From Kushneria konosiri (GTDB lineage: Bacteria > Pseudomonadota > Gammaproteobacteria > Pseudomonadales > Halomonadaceae), in the NCBI RefSeq assembly GCF_002155145.1, contig NZ_CP021323.1:3472001-3536000 (forward strand): a stretch of 64,000 bases of DNA, written 5' to 3'. Each line of letters starts with the position of its first letter. Within the stretch, counting starts at the first letter, position 1. The notes under the pieces are model-generated. The model ran no database searches. It saw only the letters and a list, made by a program, of their open reading frames with translations, and was not told the DNA's origin. Both the position numbers and the translations under genes were made by a program. Below, piece after piece: positions 62,632 to 64,000 of this stretch.

Positions 62632-64000
62632 TCACATCAGTACGATGTCGTACTGCTCCTGACAATAATGCTGTTCCACCTGAAAGCGGATGGTCTTGCC
62701 AATAAAACTTTCCAGATCAGCCACCGCCGTCGACTCCTCTTCATGCAGTCTGTCTACCACGCTCTGGGCGGCCATGACCAGATAGGTATCCGGCGAATAG
62801 GCCCGCTCCTCTCGCATGATTTCGCGGAAGATCTCATAGCAGACGGTCTCCGGGGTCTTGAGCGTGCCACGTCCCTTGCAGACAGGACACGGCTGGCAGA
62901 GCACATGCTCCAGGCTCTCTCGGGTCCGCTTGCGCGTCATCTGCACCAGCCCCAGCTCGGTGACGCCGGACAGTCGGGTCCGCGCATAATCGCGTTCAAG
63001 CGCCTTTTCCAGCACCCGTAGAACCTGGCGCTGATGGTCGCTGTCGAGCATATCGATGAAATCGATAATGATGATGCCGCCAAGGTTGCGCAGTCGAAGC
63101 TGTCGAGCGATCGCCGTGGCCGCTTCCAGATTGGTCTTGAAAATGGTCTCTTCAAGATTGCGATGTCCCACAAAGGCGCCGGTATTGACGTCAATGGTGG
63201 TCATCGCCTCGGTCTGGTCGATGATCAGATAGCCGCCGGACTTGAGATCGGCACGGCGCTCCAGCGCGCGCTGCAGCTCATCCTCGACCGAAAAGAGGTC
63301 AAAGATGGGTCGCTCGCCCGGATAATATTCGATGCAGGACTCCAGCGCCGGCATCAGCTCTCGAGCAAACTCTCGCAGTCGATCATGATTTTCCCGCGAA
63401 TCAATCCGGATGCGCTCGATTCCTTCACGCATGACATCGCGAAGCGTGCGGGTCGGTAATGCCAGATCTTCGTAAAGCACGGCCGGTGCCTTTGTGGCCC
63501 GACGTGCCACATCGATCTTGCGCCACAACCTGAGCAGAAACTGCATGTCAGCGGCCAGCGACTGCTCATCGACCCCTTCGGCCGCCGTACGAATGATGAA
63601 GCCACCGACAAGCCCATCCCGCGCCCCGGCCTGAGCATTGACCATCTCGCGAAGACGTTCGCGTTCCGCGTCGTCCTCGATACGCTGGGAAACACCGGTA
63701 TATGCTGCTCCCGGCATATACACCAGATAGCGCGAGGGAATGGAGAGCTGCGTCGTCAGACGCGCCCCCTTGGTCCCCATGGGATCCTTGATGACCTGCA
63801 CCACCAGCGCCTGCCCTTCATGCACCAGCGTTCGAATCGGCGCGGCCTCCTGGCCGGGGTGGCCGGCAGGCATCAGTTCATGGGCGTGAATAAAGGCCGT
63901 TCGGCTCTGACCAATGTCGACAAAGGCTGCCTGCATTCCCGGCAGTACCCGGACGACCTTGCCCATATAGATATTGCTGACAATGCCCCGGCACTGGTCT
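62632..64000 (-). CDS. rng: Ribonuclease G, 5' end cut by window
   Basis: RNase G is an RNase E paralog that matures 16S rRNA 5' ends and degrades some mRNAs. The frame is open to the right edge; the S1-domain segment RGIVSNIYMGKVVRVLPGMQ is at the edge, so about the first 30 residues are missing. Metal-site motifs TIDVNTGAFVG and IIIDFIDM, the zinc link CPVCKGRGTL and the C-terminal YDIVLM are present. It ends just before yhdP. Confidence 0.96.
   Translation of the reverse strand, partial: DQCRGIVSNIYMGKVVRVLPGMQAAFVDIGQSRTAFIHAHELMPAGHPGQEAAPIRTLVHEGQALVVQVIKDPMGTKGARLTTQLSIPSRYLVYMPGAAYTGVSQRIEDDAERERLREMVNAQAGARDGLVGGFIIRTAAEGVDEQSLAADMQFLLRLWRKIDVARRATKAPAVLYEDLALPTRTLRDVMREGIERIRIDSRENHDRLREFARELMPALESCIEYYPGERPIFDLFSVEDELQRALERRADLKSGGYLIIDQTEAMTTIDVNTGAFVGHRNLEETIFKTNLEAATAIARQLRLRNLGGIIIIDFIDMLDSDHQRQVLRVLEKALERDYARTRLSGVTELGLVQMTRKRTRESLEHVLCQPCPVCKGRGTLKTPETVCYEIFREIMREERAYSPDTYLVMAAQSVVDRLHEEESTAVADLESFIGKTIRFQVEQHYCQEQYDIVLM

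Overview
This is a gene-dense chromosomal window from a gammaproteobacterium with roughly 60 percent GC coding DNA. The gene order (pilBCD-coaE-yacG, secA-lpxC-dcw, rnpB-rsmI-lpoA-yraN-diaA, rplM-rpsI-sspAB, murA-mla-kds-lpt-rpoN-ptsN-rapZ, rng-yhdP-tldD) matches the Pseudomonas/Halomonadaceae backbone. A halophilic Oceanospirillales member (Halomonas, Kushneria or Chromohalobacter type) is my best guess. That guess comes from memory of gene order and protein character, not from a search. I see no insertion sequence, prophage, CRISPR array, tRNA or rRNA. The only foreign-looking DNA is the AT-rich 3' part of a pilin gene at the left edge.

Layout. 1-5277: a type IV pilin (truncated by the window) faces pilB, pilC and pilD, followed by coaE and yacG. 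5354-10809 (minus): a small secreted open frame, then secA, argJ and a Nudix/ThiE-like fusion. 10874-11338 (plus): dciA. 11447-28026 (minus): the division and cell wall cluster in transcription order rsmH, ftsL, ftsI, murE, murF, mraY, murD, ftsW, murG, murC, ftsQ, ftsA, ftsZ, lpxC. 28062-28428: RNase P RNA. 28519-39367: rsmI, lpoA, yraN, diaA, dolP, sspB, sspA, rpsI, rplM, zapE, zapG, a Nif3-like gene and algW. 39394-46328 (minus): hisD, hisG, murA, ibaG and the mlaFEDCB phospholipid transport operon. 46547-53766 (plus): kdsD, kdsC, lptC, lptA, lptB, rpoN, hpf, ptsN, rapZ and npr. 53869-64000: mgtE, pmbA, darP, tldD, yhdP and the 3' part of rng.

Function. Most of the window builds or polices the envelope: peptidoglycan precursors (murA to murG, mraY), septal synthesis (ftsI, ftsW, ftsQ, ftsL, ftsA, ftsZ), LPS (lpxC, kdsD, kdsC, lptABC), lipid asymmetry (mla, yhdP), protein export (secA), lipoproteins (lpoA, dolP) and stress sensing (algW, rapZ, rpoN, ptsN).

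The most exciting candidate lies directly upstream of secA. A 116-codon frame, 30 nt before the secA start, encodes a Sec signal peptide and ends in an Arg-Gly-Pro-Pro motif seven residues before its stop. A 12-nt stem (11 pairs) overlaps its last codons and closes 3 nt before the secA ribosome binding site. This is the architecture of E. coli secM-secA, with a protein I do not recognise as SecM. Other points of interest are a shared 13-bp palindrome (CGAACA-N-TGTTCG) upstream of both lpxC and mgtE, a 16-bp perfect palindrome between mlaF and kdsD, an AT-rich ftsQ-ftsA spacer, and missing neighbours (mraZ, ddlB, petABC) at places where related genomes carry them.
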